Position numbers and translations under genes: made by a program | Part shown: piece after piece, positions 10,936 through 20,298 of the stretch | Layout of the letters: the number at the start of each line of letters is the position of its first letter | Numbering within the stretch: the stretch's first letter is position 1 | The notes under the pieces: generated by a model | What the model saw: only the letters and a program-made list of their open reading frames with translations | The model's database searches: none | Told to the model about the DNA's origin: nothing | DNA from: an uncultured Pseudomonadota bacterium | GTDB taxonomy: Bacteria; Pseudomonadota; Gammaproteobacteria; Methylococcales; Methylomonadaceae | Length of the DNA stretch: 64,000 bases | Assembly: GCA_903889445.1 (NCBI GenBank) | Contig: CAISXF010000005.1 | Location: 1 to 64,000 of the forward strand | Reading direction: 5' to 3'

Positions 10936-10957
10936 ATTGGTTACACAGGTTTTTGAA

Positions 10958-12856
10958 ATGAAAAAAAGAATTTCTCTGTTTTTGGTTTTTATGACGTTGA
11001 TGAGTGCGGTGCAAACAAGTCACGCGCTTCAACCTGAACAAGCGTCGTTAACGCTACCACCCAGCACACCGCCGCTTCCGACCGATGCTGCGGTGTTATT
11101 TACTTGGGAAAACACTCCCACTGCACAAATTATAAGTTATCGTCTCGTGGTTTCAACCACTCCGAATTTCAGCGGTTACAACACTAAAACAAAAACGTGT
11201 AATAACACTTGTTTTACGACGACGGTGCAAAAAACCTATTATTCATTGCCCATTTCAAACGCGATTTTGAAAGCGGATAACAATTATTATTGGCGAATTG
11301 AAGCCACAAACACCGGTGGCACCAGTTTATCGGATATTCACGCTTTTTCATTTGGAGCTTCTGCGCCTGCACTCGACCCTAAATTTTTGGCGGCAATTCC
11401 TAACGTGACCGCCGTGAGCGTTTTGCCGACTTCGGTTATTCAAGGTACGCCGTTGACGATTTCCGCGACATTCGATATTGCTTTGCCAGCGGGTTTTGTT
11501 GCTAAAGTTGATTATGGCACCGGCAATGGTTTACTTTCAATGACGGGGTCGGGAACGAGTTATAGCCTTGCCCAAACGCCGACAAAATTAGGCACGCAAT
11601 CCTTTAACGTAGGGATTTACGATAATAAAGGTGTTTTAAAAAGTAAAAAATTCACGAGCAGTTTTAAAGTCACCGCTCCCATTGTATTACCTGAGCCGCC
11701 TATTTTAAGTTTGGTCAGTAAAGTGAGCATGATTTTAAAAGTAGGCATGAACAACGTTTATGCGATTCAACTTTCAGCCACAGACAAAAACAGAGATTTA
11801 CGCTTAATCAGCATTGATTGGCTGGATGGTTCAAGTGATTCAATTAACGTTGCTGATGGTGCAATGGCTTTATTGACACACACTTACACCGCTGCCGGTT
11901 CGTACACTTGGAGCGCAACTGCTTACGATTATACCGACGCGGCAAGCAACATTATTTCTCAAGCTGTCACGGTTTCAGTCCCGATTATTCCAGTTGTTCC
12001 ACCGGTTGTGACTCCGCCCGTTGTTGTGCCACCTGTTTCAACAACGCCTGCCGTTGTGACTCCGCCGCGCTATTTCGAAATTGCTGCTGATGGAACAGAT
12101 TTACCCGATCAAGCCATTCTTTTGGGTGCGGGAAAAACGAGCGCATTAGTTGGTGCAGGTGAAAATGGCTGGGCGTGTACTCGTGACGATAAAACGAAAC
12201 TCGTTTGGGAATTGAAAACCAATAACGGTGATTTGCACGACAAACGCTGGACTTACAGCTGGTACGAACCCGATGCCGCAAAAAATGGCGGTTATGCGGG
12301 AGCGCAAAATGGCGGTTCATGTCGAGGAAGTGATTGCGACACGGCAGCGTATATTAAAGCCGTGAATGCCGAAAAATTGTGTGGAAAAAGTGATTGGCGA
12401 TTACCAACAAATGCAGAATTAAAAGGCTTGGTTTATTGTGCAGACGGTGAATCTAAAGGATTTGACGCGGTAAAAGGCGGTTATATTTGCACGACGGCTT
12501 CATCGCCCACAATTGATTCGATTTATTTCCCGAATACACCGAGCGATTGGTTTTGGTCATCGACAACGTATGTTGCACCCGCTTATGTGCCTCCGCCATC
12601 TAAAACGAAAGTCAGCACCACTGCCGCGCCGAAACAATTGCCCATACCGAAAATTTATGCGGATTTGGCGTGGGATACGTCGTTTTACTACGGTTATAAT
12701 TATCCGCACAGTAAAGGTAATCGCGCGGGTGTTCGTTTAGTTCGTAGCGCAGTAGCGGCTACGATTGGAACGACGGCAACAACTACACCAATAACGACGA
12801 CTGGAACGACCGCCACACCAATAACGACAACACCACCAACAACAACTACACCATAG
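10958..12856 (+). CDS. secreted protein with Ig/PKD-like modules and C-terminal DUF1566 domain
   Basis: I start at ATG 10958 because it gives a proper signal peptide (MKKRISLFLVFMTLMSAVQ, cleavage after SHA); the frame is open from 10937. The 632-residue protein is predicted to be exported. It has a fibronectin-III-like segment (about residues 20-125), PKD-like beta domains (about 125-340, with a VDYGTGNG and a WLDGSSD turn), a Pro/Val-rich linker, a Lcl_C/DUF1566 domain (CGKSDWRLPTNAELKGLV, YFPNTPSDWFWSS, closing RAGVRLVRS), and a low-complexity Thr/Pro tail. It likely acts at the cell surface. The next gene starts 8 bases later. Confidence 0.8.
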   Translation: MKKRISLFLVFMTLMSAVQTSHALQPEQASLTLPPSTPPLPTDAAVLFTWENTPTAQIISYRLVVSTTPNFSGYNTKTKTCNNTCFTTTVQKTYYSLPISNAILKADNNYYWRIEATNTGGTSLSDIHAFSFGASAPALDPKFLAAIPNVTAVSVLPTSVIQGTPLTISATFDIALPAGFVAKVDYGTGNGLLSMTGSGTSYSLAQTPTKLGTQSFNVGIYDNKGVLKSKKFTSSFKVTAPIVLPEPPILSLVSKVSMILKVGMNNVYAIQLSATDKNRDLRLISIDWLDGSSDSINVADGAMALLTHTYTAAGSYTWSATAYDYTDAASNIISQAVTVSVPIIPVVPPVVTPPVVVPPVSTTPAVVTPPRYFEIAADGTDLPDQAILLGAGKTSALVGAGENGWACTRDDKTKLVWELKTNNGDLHDKRWTYSWYEPDAAKNGGYAGAQNGGSCRGSDCDTAAYIKAVNAEKLCGKSDWRLPTNAELKGLVYCADGESKGFDAVKGGYICTTASSPTIDSIYFPNTPSDWFWSSTTYVAPAYVPPPSKTKVSTTAAPKQLPIPKIYADLAWDTSFYYGYNYPHSKGNRAGVRLVRSAVAATIGTTATTTPITTTGTTATPITTTPPTTTTP

Positions 12857-12863
12857 GAAAACA

Positions 12864-13817
12864 GTGAACAAAAGACAACCAAATCCATTTGCTTCAGGCG
12901 ATAAAACGAAACTTAATAAAACCCATAAACCGCAATCGCGCAACGATAAAGTACGTCCAGCTGTGACGAAAAAACCCATTCAAAAACACGCCGGAAAAAC
13001 AGAACTTGTTGGCGACGGTGAGCGCGTGCAAAAAGTATTGGCGCGAGGTGGCGTGGCTTCGCGGCGTGAAATTGAACGTTGGATTACCGAAGGGCGTTTT
13101 AAAATTAACGGCGTTTTAGTCACGCAAGGCGCACATCTCAAAACGGGCGATTATTTGCAATTGAACGAGCGCGTGGTGCATTGGGAAAAATTTGCGATTC
13201 AACCGACGCGCGTCTTGATTTATCACAAACCGACCGGCGAAATTGTCACGCGCCACGATCCGCAAGGTCGTCCGACAATTTTTGCGTCGTTGCCAAAATT
13301 GGACACATCGCGCTGGATTGCGGTCGGACGGTTGGACGTGAACACGTCGGGCTTGTTGTTGATTACGAATAACGGCGAATTAGCCAACAAATTGATGCAC
13401 CCGTCTACCGAAGTTGAACGCGAATATGCGGTGCGGATTTTGGGCGACGTGCCGGCTGAAAAAATAGAATTACTCAAAAAAGGCGTGCCACTCGAAGACG
13501 GCGAAGCGAAATTTGACCAAATTTATTTCATGGGCGGCGAAGGCGCAAATAAGTGGTATCACGTCATCGTCAGCGAAGGTCGAAATCGGTTAGTGCGCCG
13601 TTTGTGGGAATCGCAAAACGTGGTGGTGAGTCGGTTAATGCGTGTTCGTTATGGACCTGTGGTGTTGTCGGATGGTTTACGCACCGGCAAATGTCAGGAA
13701 TTGAACGCCAAAGAATTGGATTTATTATTTGAATTTGCGGGCTTGCCTGCGGAAACATCACACGTTGTGAAAGAGGAGAAAAAAGATGTCAAAACCAAGC
13801 GTCCTACAAGTCGCTAA
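12864..13817 (+). CDS. rluB: 23S rRNA pseudouridine synthase, RluB type
   Basis: Modifies a uridine of 23S rRNA in the cytosol. The start is GTG 12864 with AGGAAAACA directly upstream, partly inside the previous stop region. A basic, disordered N-terminal extension (about 50 residues) leads to an S4 RNA-binding domain (VLARGGVASRREIERWI) and the RsuA/RluB/E/F catalytic domain with the nucleophile Asp in AVGRLDVNTSGLLLITNNGE. The family choice (RluB rather than RluE/F/RsuA) rests on general similarity and the S4 domain. The gene overlaps the DUF2970 gene. Confidence 0.88.
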   Translation: MNKRQPNPFASGDKTKLNKTHKPQSRNDKVRPAVTKKPIQKHAGKTELVGDGERVQKVLARGGVASRREIERWITEGRFKINGVLVTQGAHLKTGDYLQLNERVVHWEKFAIQPTRVLIYHKPTGEIVTRHDPQGRPTIFASLPKLDTSRWIAVGRLDVNTSGLLLITNNGELANKLMHPSTEVEREYAVRILGDVPAEKIELLKKGVPLEDGEAKFDQIYFMGGEGANKWYHVIVSEGRNRLVRRLWESQNVVVSRLMRVRYGPVVLSDGLRTGKCQELNAKELDLLFEFAGLPAETSHVVKEEKKDVKTKRPTSR

Positions 13818-13971
13818 AAGTGTGTTTGCCGCCGCGACTGGCATTCAAAGCAATAAAAATCGTGAGCAAGATTTTGAACACGGTTCGCTGTCAAGTTACG
13901 TTATCGGCGGCATTCTTTTTACGTTGGCGTTTATTGGCGTGATTGTGTTGGTGGTGTCGATGGTGTTGTGA
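13786..13971 (+). CDS. DUF2970 small membrane protein
   Basis: 61-residue protein of unknown function. It has the DUF2970 pattern: an amphipathic N-terminus (VLQVAKSVFAAATGIQSNKN), a charged stretch REQDFEHGS and one C-terminal transmembrane helix (residues 37-61). It overlaps the end of rluB by 32 bases in another frame and has a GAGGAGAAAAAAG ribosome site, so it is probably translated from the same mRNA. Confidence 0.8.
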   Translation: MSKPSVLQVAKSVFAAATGIQSNKNREQDFEHGSLSSYVIGGILFTLAFIGVIVLVVSMVL

Positions 13972-13987
13972 TTCGCCAATTTTAAAT

Positions 13988-14018
13988 AAAAAACGCGACT
14001 TTTTAGGGTCGCGTTTTT
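13988..14018. terminator. intrinsic terminator
   Basis: Stem AAAAACGCGAC / GTCGCGTTTTT with an eight-base loop, A-rich before and T-rich after, between the DUF2970 gene (plus) and the convergent LonB-like gene (minus). It can serve both. Confidence 0.85.
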
Positions 14019-14042
14019 ACGTTCAGCAGCTGCGGCTAACGA

Positions 14043-16439
14043 CTACGCTGCTTCACTTTCAGTTTCTTTATCGTCGTCACTCAATTCAGAAATTTCTTTC
14101 AATCGACAAATCGCTTTGAAATTCAAACTATTTTCTAAATAATTGCCTTCCGCGTCCATCATGCCAACGACTTCGCCCGTCAATAATTCCAATGCGTCAT
14201 CCACGGTATTCACGCCATAAATCGTAAATAATCCCGCTTCCACCGCATCCAACACGTTTTGTTTTAGCATCAAATTACGTTTGTTTGCCGCTGGAATAAT
14301 CACCGCGTGCGAACCGTTCAAACCGCGAGCTTGGCAAAGTCTAAAAAAGCCCTCGATTTTTTCATTCGCGCCGCCAATGGCTTGCACTTCACCGTATTGG
14401 TTAATCGAACCGGTGACGGCAAAACTTTGTTTAATCGGCACGCGCGTCAACGCTGAAATCAAACTACACAATTCCGCCAACGACGCGCTGTCGCCATCGA
14501 TATGACCGTAAGATTGTTCAATCGCAATGCTCGCCGAAATCGCCAACGGAAATTGTTGCGCGTAACAATGTCCCAAATAACCCGTCAAAATCATTACGCC
14601 TTTGGAATGCAACGATTGCCCCAATTCGGCTTCGCGTTCCACATCGACAATGCCGCGCGAACCCGGATAAACGGTGGTGGTAATGCGTGCCGGCGAACCA
14701 AAACTGCTGCCGCCCATATCCATTACGGTCAAGCCGTTGATTTTGCCAATCGCGCCACCGTCAGTATCAATCAAAATCGTGCCGTCGAGCATTTCTTCCA
14801 AAATGGTTTGCGACACGCGCCCGTTTCGATATTCACGCGCTGCCAACGCTTGCTCAATTTGAATGCGGTCAATAGTTTCACTTTTTGTTTTGGTGGAAAA
14901 TAATTGCGCCTCCCCAATAATTTCCAGCGCGTCGTTAATGCACGCCGAAAAATACTGCTGACTTTCCGCCAAGCGACAACTGTGTTCGATTAAACTTTCA
15001 ATTGCGGCTTGCGTTAACGGCGATGTTTTCGCGTCCGTCGCTTGTTTAATCATCAATTGCGCGAAATGTTGCATCGTGGCGGGGGTGCGTAAAATGCGAT
15101 AATCAAAATCCGCCAACACCCGAAACGACTCGTTAAATTCATCGTCCATCGCTTCAAGCAAATAGAAAATATCGCTATTTCCCACCAAAATCATTTTGAC
15201 ATTTAACGGAATAACTTCAGGTTTAAGCGTAATCGTGTTGGCACTTTGTTCGGTGTACGGCGATTCGATTTCGATATAACCCGATTTCAACGCGCGTTTC
15301 AGCCCTTCCCAAACAAACGGATAATGCAGCACTTTTTCCGCATCCAAAATCAAATAACCGCCATTCGCTTTGTGCAATGCACCCGCGCAAATGCGGCGAT
15401 AATGCGGCACGAGCGTTCCTTGGTCGTTGGTATATTCAACTCGTCCAAACAGATTTTGATACGTTGGATGCGTTTCGTAAATCACTGGCGCACCGCTATC
15501 TTGCTTATAATCAATCAAAATGTTGGGCGCGTATTGTTCCAAAATCATGCGCTTCAACATGTAATCGCGTTCAATCGGTTCATTCGTTGAAACAGGCATT
15601 AAAAAATCGTTAATCGTTAAACGCAGATTTTTTTTCACTTCGGCTAAATACGTCACGACATCGTCAATTTCGGAATATCTTGCATTTAATTCTTCAAATA
15701 ACGGCTCAATCGCGGCATCAATCGTTTCATTGTTGAGTTGCGTCATCGAGGCAGCCAATTCTCTGCGCCATTGCGGCAATTCCAATAAAACGTCGCTCAA
15801 GCAATCTTCCAATTCCTCAATTTGCTCTTTAAACATTTCGCGATCTTCGGTCGATAATGCTGCCAATTCCTCGTCGCGAATCGGTTTGTTATCGCACAAC
15901 GGCAAAAAGTTAAACGTGTCATTTTCAGAAAATAAACCAATGTTAATTTCACGCGCTTGAGCATCAACGTATTCGGTCGCGTCGCGGTAAGTGTGAACAA
16001 ATTGGCGTTCAACAGCGGTTTTTTTCTGTTGATAACTGGGGTTTTCAAACGCAGCAGGAAATGTGGCGAGAACATTGGTGATTAAATTTTCAATCGCTTT
16101 GCAAAAATCTTGTCCGTGTTCAGCGGGTAATTGAACGGCAATCGGTTCACGCGAATTGTCGAAATTATCCACATACGCATAAGACGACGGCGCAGTATGA
16201 TTGGGTGCGAGGGCGTTCAAATACTGCATAATCATCGACAACCGTCCTGAGCCAGTTTCGCCCATAACAAAAATGTTGTAGCCCGAATTAGTCATGGAAA
16301 TGCCGAATTCAAGCGCAGATTGAGCGCGTTCCTGCCCCAAAATGCTGGTTGCTGAATTCAACGGAATGGTGAAATCGATACCGCTTAAATCGATGCGGGC
16401 TTTTAAGTTTTCGAGGCTGATTTTTAAAGAATCGGTCAT
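14043..16439 (-). CDS. Lon-related ATP-dependent protease (LonB/YcbZ type)
   Basis: Predicted cytosolic AAA+ protease, 798 residues. The N-terminal half has an ATPase core: the P-loop reads MGETGSGRLSM, with Arg in place of the usual Lys, as I recall is common in this subfamily; the Walker B region is GGYLILDAEKVL. The C-terminal third is a Lon (S16) protease domain, with catalytic Ser651 in IDGDSASLAELCSLISAL and Lys694 in GGANEKIEGFF. The 43-residue spacing equals that of Lon. A long helical insertion separates the halves of the ATPase. It is not the housekeeping Lon, which carries a LAN domain. The BON lipoprotein gene ends five bases upstream of its start. Confidence 0.92.
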   Translation of the reverse strand: MTDSLKISLENLKARIDLSGIDFTIPLNSATSILGQERAQSALEFGISMTNSGYNIFVMGETGSGRLSMIMQYLNALAPNHTAPSSYAYVDNFDNSREPIAVQLPAEHGQDFCKAIENLITNVLATFPAAFENPSYQQKKTAVERQFVHTYRDATEYVDAQAREINIGLFSENDTFNFLPLCDNKPIRDEELAALSTEDREMFKEQIEELEDCLSDVLLELPQWRRELAASMTQLNNETIDAAIEPLFEELNARYSEIDDVVTYLAEVKKNLRLTINDFLMPVSTNEPIERDYMLKRMILEQYAPNILIDYKQDSGAPVIYETHPTYQNLFGRVEYTNDQGTLVPHYRRICAGALHKANGGYLILDAEKVLHYPFVWEGLKRALKSGYIEIESPYTEQSANTITLKPEVIPLNVKMILVGNSDIFYLLEAMDDEFNESFRVLADFDYRILRTPATMQHFAQLMIKQATDAKTSPLTQAAIESLIEHSCRLAESQQYFSACINDALEIIGEAQLFSTKTKSETIDRIQIEQALAAREYRNGRVSQTILEEMLDGTILIDTDGGAIGKINGLTVMDMGGSSFGSPARITTTVYPGSRGIVDVEREAELGQSLHSKGVMILTGYLGHCYAQQFPLAISASIAIEQSYGHIDGDSASLAELCSLISALTRVPIKQSFAVTGSINQYGEVQAIGGANEKIEGFFRLCQARGLNGSHAVIIPAANKRNLMLKQNVLDAVEAGLFTIYGVNTVDDALELLTGEVVGMMDAEGNYLENSLNFKAICRLKEISELSDDDKETESEAA

Positions 16440-16443
16440 ATTT

Positions 16444-16758
16444 TTATTTGATGATTAAACTGTTGTTGACGGCTTTGACACCTTTGACGGTGCGAGCTAA
16501 TTGAACGGCGCGATCGGCTTCTTTTTGCGTATCAATAAAGCCGCTAAGTTGCACCTGACCTTTATAACTTTTGACGTTAATATCTAGCATTTTCAAACGT
16601 GAATCGCCTAAAAATGTCGATTTTATTTTGGTCGTGAGAACGGTGTCGTCGAAGTATTCACCAGTGCTTTCGTGCTTGGTATTTTCCGTGCAGCCGCTGA
16701 TTGCGCTGAGTAAAAATAGACTGAGCAACAAACGAGTGAGAAACTTTAGTATGTTCAT
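16444..16758 (-). CDS. BON-domain lipoprotein
   Basis: 104-residue predicted lipoprotein. The N-terminal hydrophobic segment ends in a lipobox (LLSAISGC), and the mature protein is a single BON domain (about residues 38-104) with the family glycine in GQVQLSGFIDTQKEADRAVQ and ending AVNNSLIIK. Relatives such as OsmY and DolP bind phospholipid membranes and act in envelope maintenance. It is upstream of, and close to, the LonB-like protease gene on the same strand. Confidence 0.88.
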   Translation of the reverse strand: MNILKFLTRLLLSLFLLSAISGCTENTKHESTGEYFDDTVLTTKIKSTFLGDSRLKMLDINVKSYKGQVQLSGFIDTQKEADRAVQLARTVKGVKAVNNSLIIK

Positions 16759-16858
16759 TTTTTGATGGCAGGTTCGAGGTAAAAGTAGCGCATATCATAA
16801 CGGTTTCAACGCATACAGGCTATAAACGCGGGACAGTCGAAAATAATAAGATTTTACG

Positions 16859-16893
16859 AAGCGTCCAAGTTTGCCGCTTTAATCCTTTACACC
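16859..16893 (+). promoter_or_regulatory. WYL/RtcB operator-promoter motif, copy C
   Basis: 25-base block (16859-16883) with the pattern AAGCGTCC, then TTTG, CGC, TT and AAT at the same positions as copies at 17954 and 20299. It is followed after four bases by the -10-like hexamer TACACC (16888-16893). Unlike the others it points into the 3' end of the WYL gene, so a transcript from it would be antisense to the regulator. Confidence 0.55.
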
Positions 16894-16894
16894 T

Positions 16895-17887
16895 TTAGCA
16901 ATACATTTTGCTTAATGCTTTGACTTCCAACGCAAAGGCTTGGCGTAATTCCAATGGTTCAAGCACTTCAATTCCCGTTCCGAAACTGCGAAGCCACCAA
17001 TTCAATTGTTTTGTATTCGTAACAATGGCTTCCAATAAATAGTGTTTCTCGTCAATATCACTAATTTTCTGCTTCGCGCAAAGCGGCGTTTCCAGCAACA
17101 TTTGTTTCAAAAAAACATTAACTTTTAGTTTTAGCGTAATTTCTTCCAAATGATTATCGACAGGATAACTAAAACTACCTTGGGCAATGTAATCGTTCAA
17201 CACAAAATCGGTTGGCACTAACACGATTCGGTCGCTTAATTCAGCGTCTTTAAAACGATGCAACGCTAATTGTTTAACGTCGGTGTAATCAAAAATCGTA
17301 GCAACCAAATAAATGCTATTGTGGCGAAACACTAAACCCAACGGATTGATTTCGTAAGTTTTTGGCGATTTGTTCACGGCTTGATAAGTCGCTTTGAAAC
17401 GCAGACTTTTGAGCAACGCTTCATAAACAACTGCCAAAACAGAAGGCTCAATTTCGGCTGGTAACAAAGGCAAATTATTCGGAACAACACCGACTTTCTC
17501 AATCCAATGCTCAAATTTCGATTCTTTCAAACGCTTGTCCGCCAAATCAAAATAACCCGTTAAACGTCCTCGAACCGAAGGTGGTAATAACGGTTCAAGA
17601 AACATTTCAGCCAATTTAAAGGTCAAAGCTTCATCCGTTGACATCATCGGCAATTGCATAGGGCTGGAATTATCAATCCAAAACCAACGCAATGGTTTGG
17701 TATTTTCAGTGTTTGCAATCGGAAATAACGGCGACGCTGAAAGTTTCACCAAGTCGCGTTGTACCGTTCGCAAATCGACGGCGTATCTCATATTTTGCAA
17801 CTTTTCTAAAATTTCGGGTGTTGAAATCGAATTCGGTGCTTTCGGAATCAAGCACAGCATATCGAAATAACGTAACAAGCTCTCCAT
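16895..17887 (-). CDS. WYL-domain transcriptional regulator
   Basis: 330-residue DNA-binding regulator. I start at ATG 17887 because AAAGGAAAACCG lies directly upstream; the longer frame begins with TTG. A winged-helix DNA-binding region (about residues 1-75, with STPEILEKLQNM and RTVQRDLVKL) is followed by a WYL domain (about 135-210: YQAVNKSPKTYEINPLGLVF, RHNSIYLVATIFDYTDVKQL) and a C-terminal WCX-like extension. WYL regulators often sense nucleic-acid or nucleotide ligands and control defence or DNA/RNA-stress genes. It diverges from the 176-aa gene and its likely sites are the three copies of the motif at 16859, 17954 and 20299. Confidence 0.9.
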   Translation of the reverse strand: MESLLRYFDMLCLIPKAPNSISTPEILEKLQNMRYAVDLRTVQRDLVKLSASPLFPIANTENTKPLRWFWIDNSSPMQLPMMSTDEALTFKLAEMFLEPLLPPSVRGRLTGYFDLADKRLKESKFEHWIEKVGVVPNNLPLLPAEIEPSVLAVVYEALLKSLRFKATYQAVNKSPKTYEINPLGLVFRHNSIYLVATIFDYTDVKQLALHRFKDAELSDRIVLVPTDFVLNDYIAQGSFSYPVDNHLEEITLKLKVNVFLKQMLLETPLCAKQKISDIDEKHYLLEAIVTNTKQLNWWLRSFGTGIEVLEPLELRQAFALEVKALSKMYC

Positions 17888-17953
17888 CGGTTTTCCTTTC
17901 AAGTCTATTTATATTTTCAAAAACTATAGCATCAATTGTTAAATTTTTTATAA

Positions 17954-17988
17954 AAACGTCCAATTTTGTCGCATTGATGTTTTACACT
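17954..17988 (+). promoter_or_regulatory. WYL/RtcB operator-promoter motif, copy A
   Basis: 25-base block (17954-17978) beginning AAACGTCC and containing TTTTGTCGC and ATTGAT, followed after four bases by TACACT (17983-17988), a possible -10 box. It sits 32 bases before the 176-aa gene, in the region shared with the divergent WYL regulator. No good -35 hexamer is present, which would fit an activator-dependent promoter. Confidence 0.65.
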
Positions 17989-18019
17989 GTCACCCAATTA
18001 ACTAAAACTAAAATCAATT

Positions 18020-18550
18020 ATGAAAAAACGTCGCTACATCAAACGCAAAAAAGTTTATCTCCGAACAAAATACCGTTTCAGAGAATCCAAAACGCATCCT
18101 GTGTTTAAACAGTTTTTGGCATGGTACGAATTGTATCAATCTGAATTCAACTATCCATTACGGCGTTTTACAGAAAATTCGATGTTGATTGATGGCGTGA
18201 ATGACAAAATTCGCGTTCGTTACGATGGTTGCGAATTAGTCGTTTGTGTTTGTTGGCAAGGTTGGTACGAAGAATTTTTTTATTACGGCGCATCGCCAGA
18301 ACCCACCGCACAAGGCTTTATAAATGAATTACTACTGCCTGAATGGCAAACCGTGTATTTTTCAGAAGCCGCGCTGTATGAATTTGATGTTTTTGAAAAA
18401 CTAAAAGAGTGGCTGAACGAAAAATTACCGTTAGCAAAATGGGTCGCGTTTTATAAAGTTAAGCATTTTTCGTTTGCAAAATTAGTGAGTGAGCGTGATC
18501 CTGAAGCTGCTGAACATTTGCCTGTATTTAAAATTGCAAATCTGTTGTAA
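18020..18550 (+). CDS. hypothetical protein next to WYL regulator
   Basis: 176-residue protein I do not recognise. It begins with a very basic stretch (MKKRRYIKRKKVYLRTKYRF), then an acidic/aromatic globular part rich in Trp and Tyr (CWQGWYEEFFYYGASPEP). No signal peptide or membrane helix is visible. The N-terminal Arg/Lys cluster could bind nucleic acid. It is the first gene behind motif copy A and is followed closely by the TPR and HNH genes, so it probably belongs to the WYL regulon. Confidence 0.65.
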   Translation: MKKRRYIKRKKVYLRTKYRFRESKTHPVFKQFLAWYELYQSEFNYPLRRFTENSMLIDGVNDKIRVRYDGCELVVCVCWQGWYEEFFYYGASPEPTAQGFINELLLPEWQTVYFSEAALYEFDVFEKLKEWLNEKLPLAKWVAFYKVKHFSFAKLVSERDPEAAEHLPVFKIANLL

Positions 18551-18591
18551 TGGCGCGTGTCTTTAAACTTTTAAAATTAGAGGAAAAATAG

Positions 18592-19305
18592 ATGTCTCAT
18601 ACATGGTTACTAGAGTTTTATCTTGATGACGAAGAAACCGACGTTGTTTCTGACTTGATTGATTCGGATGATTTTACAAATGCCATTTCAATTCTGGAGA
18701 AAAAAATTCATGAAATGGAAGCCGATGGCGTTTCTGAACCCGAAATCCTAGCTGATATTGCTTATTTGTATTATCTGAACGGTGACGGTGATAACGCTTC
18801 TGTATTTTATGAAAAAGCGATTGCCTCATTTGAGGAAAGTGAGTTTAGTGGCTCTGTTGGATTCGGTGGGCTTTTACAAGAATATGCGGTGTTGTTAAAG
18901 GCAAAAAATAAACATGAGTTAGCACTAAATTATTTTTTACGCACAGAAGAAATTTTTAATAACCATTGGGTTGAAGATAGTGACCCTGTTTGTTTTGCAG
19001 AGCTTCTGGGCGAAATTGCAGACACGCATCACAATTTAAAACAAGATGGTTTGGCAATAGAATTCTATGCCCGCGCTAAAAAAATTCTTGAGGATTCAGA
19101 AGAAGCGGAACAGTTTTTATATGCGGCAATTTTGAATAATTTAGGTGAAATTTTTCTTGATTTAAAACGGAGTGACGAAGCATTGCCACTTTTTACGACG
19201 GCTCTAACTTTGTTGGAAAATGCGTTTTCAGATGAAAATGGTGTTATTGACGTAATCAAAGGCAATTTGGTGAAACTGGATAGTCTTATTCAAAAACAAC
19301 ATTAA
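18592..19305 (+). CDS. TPR-repeat protein
   Basis: 237-residue acidic protein made of tetratricopeptide-like helical pairs. Examples are ILADIAYLYYLNGDGDNASV followed by FYEKAI, ELLGEIADTHHNLKQDGLAI followed by EFYARAKKIL, and ILNNLGEIFLDLKRSDEALP followed by LFTTALTLLE. It is likely cytosolic and a protein-binding scaffold. An AGAGGAAAAATAG ribosome site precedes the ATG. It lies 41 bases after the 176-aa gene and 18 bases before the HNH gene on the same strand. Its base composition is visibly more AT-rich than the housekeeping genes. Confidence 0.8.
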   Translation: MSHTWLLEFYLDDEETDVVSDLIDSDDFTNAISILEKKIHEMEADGVSEPEILADIAYLYYLNGDGDNASVFYEKAIASFEESEFSGSVGFGGLLQEYAVLLKAKNKHELALNYFLRTEEIFNNHWVEDSDPVCFAELLGEIADTHHNLKQDGLAIEFYARAKKILEDSEEAEQFLYAAILNNLGEIFLDLKRSDEALPLFTTALTLLENAFSDENGVIDVIKGNLVKLDSLIQKQH

Positions 19306-19323
19306 ATTTACGAGGAAAACAAA

Positions 19324-20250
19324 ATGCTAAAACTTGTTACGAAGGAATCTGAAATTGCTAAATGTCAAAAACGATTAGAGAAAACGTTAAAGGCTGCACT
19401 TTCCTTAAAAAAAGAAATTCGTATAGGTTATCCTTCAGGAAGTTGGATGAGTAAAGTTGGCTATAATTCTGACATTTGGTATGCGAACTTTTTTATAGAT
19501 GAAGAGAATAAGACCCGTCGTTTTTGGAATGGATTCGGGTTATCGAGCGAATCAGAATTCAATACGGGGCAAAACAATAACATTGCCGTAGAAATAAACA
19601 TTACAGAAAAAGGAATAAACAGAAGCATTCGAGGTGCTTTTGTAATAGATGACAGGACTAAAGAAGTAATACTAATTCACCGAGGTAGGGTGAATGGCTT
19701 TACGATAAAAGAATTTAAGGCTTGGTATCCAGAACAATTCATATCCATTCATGACGACAAAGGGAATCATGAAGAAAGAGTCCTTGTTATTGGTGCCATT
19801 GAATCTAGTGATTTCATTGAACGATTGACTGATTTTGTCAAAAATGTCGTCCGTTTTAAAAATGGATTAGAGCCTGTGAAACATCCTCCAAAAAAACCAA
19901 CTAAACCGCACAATGCCGAGATACACCGATTATTTCAAGAGCATGAAAATGTAGAACTCGAACGAATTGAACAAGTTGTGCTTGTTTATAAAAGAGACCC
20001 AAAGGTTGTAGCGGAGGCAAACGAGCTAGCAAAAGGTAAATGTCGATTGTGCAAATGCGATGCACCGTTTGAAAATGAAAATGGTGTGCCTTATTTAGAG
20101 GTTCATCATGTCAAATGGTTATCTCAAGGCGGTGCGGATTGTATTGAAAACGCTATTGCGCTTTGTCCGAATTGTCATCGAAAAATGCACAGTTTGAATT
20201 TAGCAGAGGATGTTGCTGCGCTTACAAAAATAGCCGAATCACAGTGGTGA
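19324..20250 (+). CDS. HNH endonuclease
   Basis: 308-residue protein with a C-terminal HNH nuclease domain (about residues 235-295). It shows a zinc pair CRLCKC, the catalytic LEVHHVKWLSQGG, then NAIALCPNCHRKMH with the second Cys pair. The first 200 residues form an unrecognised domain (EIRIGYPSGSWMSK, HRGRVNGFTIKEFKAWYPEQ) that may recognise the substrate. HNH proteins of this build occur in McrA-like restriction systems and in standalone defence genes. It is AT-rich compared with neighbours, has a GAGGAAAACAAA ribosome site, and is the last gene of the run behind motif copy A. Confidence 0.85.
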   Translation: MLKLVTKESEIAKCQKRLEKTLKAALSLKKEIRIGYPSGSWMSKVGYNSDIWYANFFIDEENKTRRFWNGFGLSSESEFNTGQNNNIAVEINITEKGINRSIRGAFVIDDRTKEVILIHRGRVNGFTIKEFKAWYPEQFISIHDDKGNHEERVLVIGAIESSDFIERLTDFVKNVVRFKNGLEPVKHPPKKPTKPHNAEIHRLFQEHENVELERIEQVVLVYKRDPKVVAEANELAKGKCRLCKCDAPFENENGVPYLEVHHVKWLSQGGADCIENAIALCPNCHRKMHSLNLAEDVAALTKIAESQW

Positions 20251-20298
20251 TATTTCGGTGTGAGAATTAACGACACATTTTTCTAAATTTATTTCACA

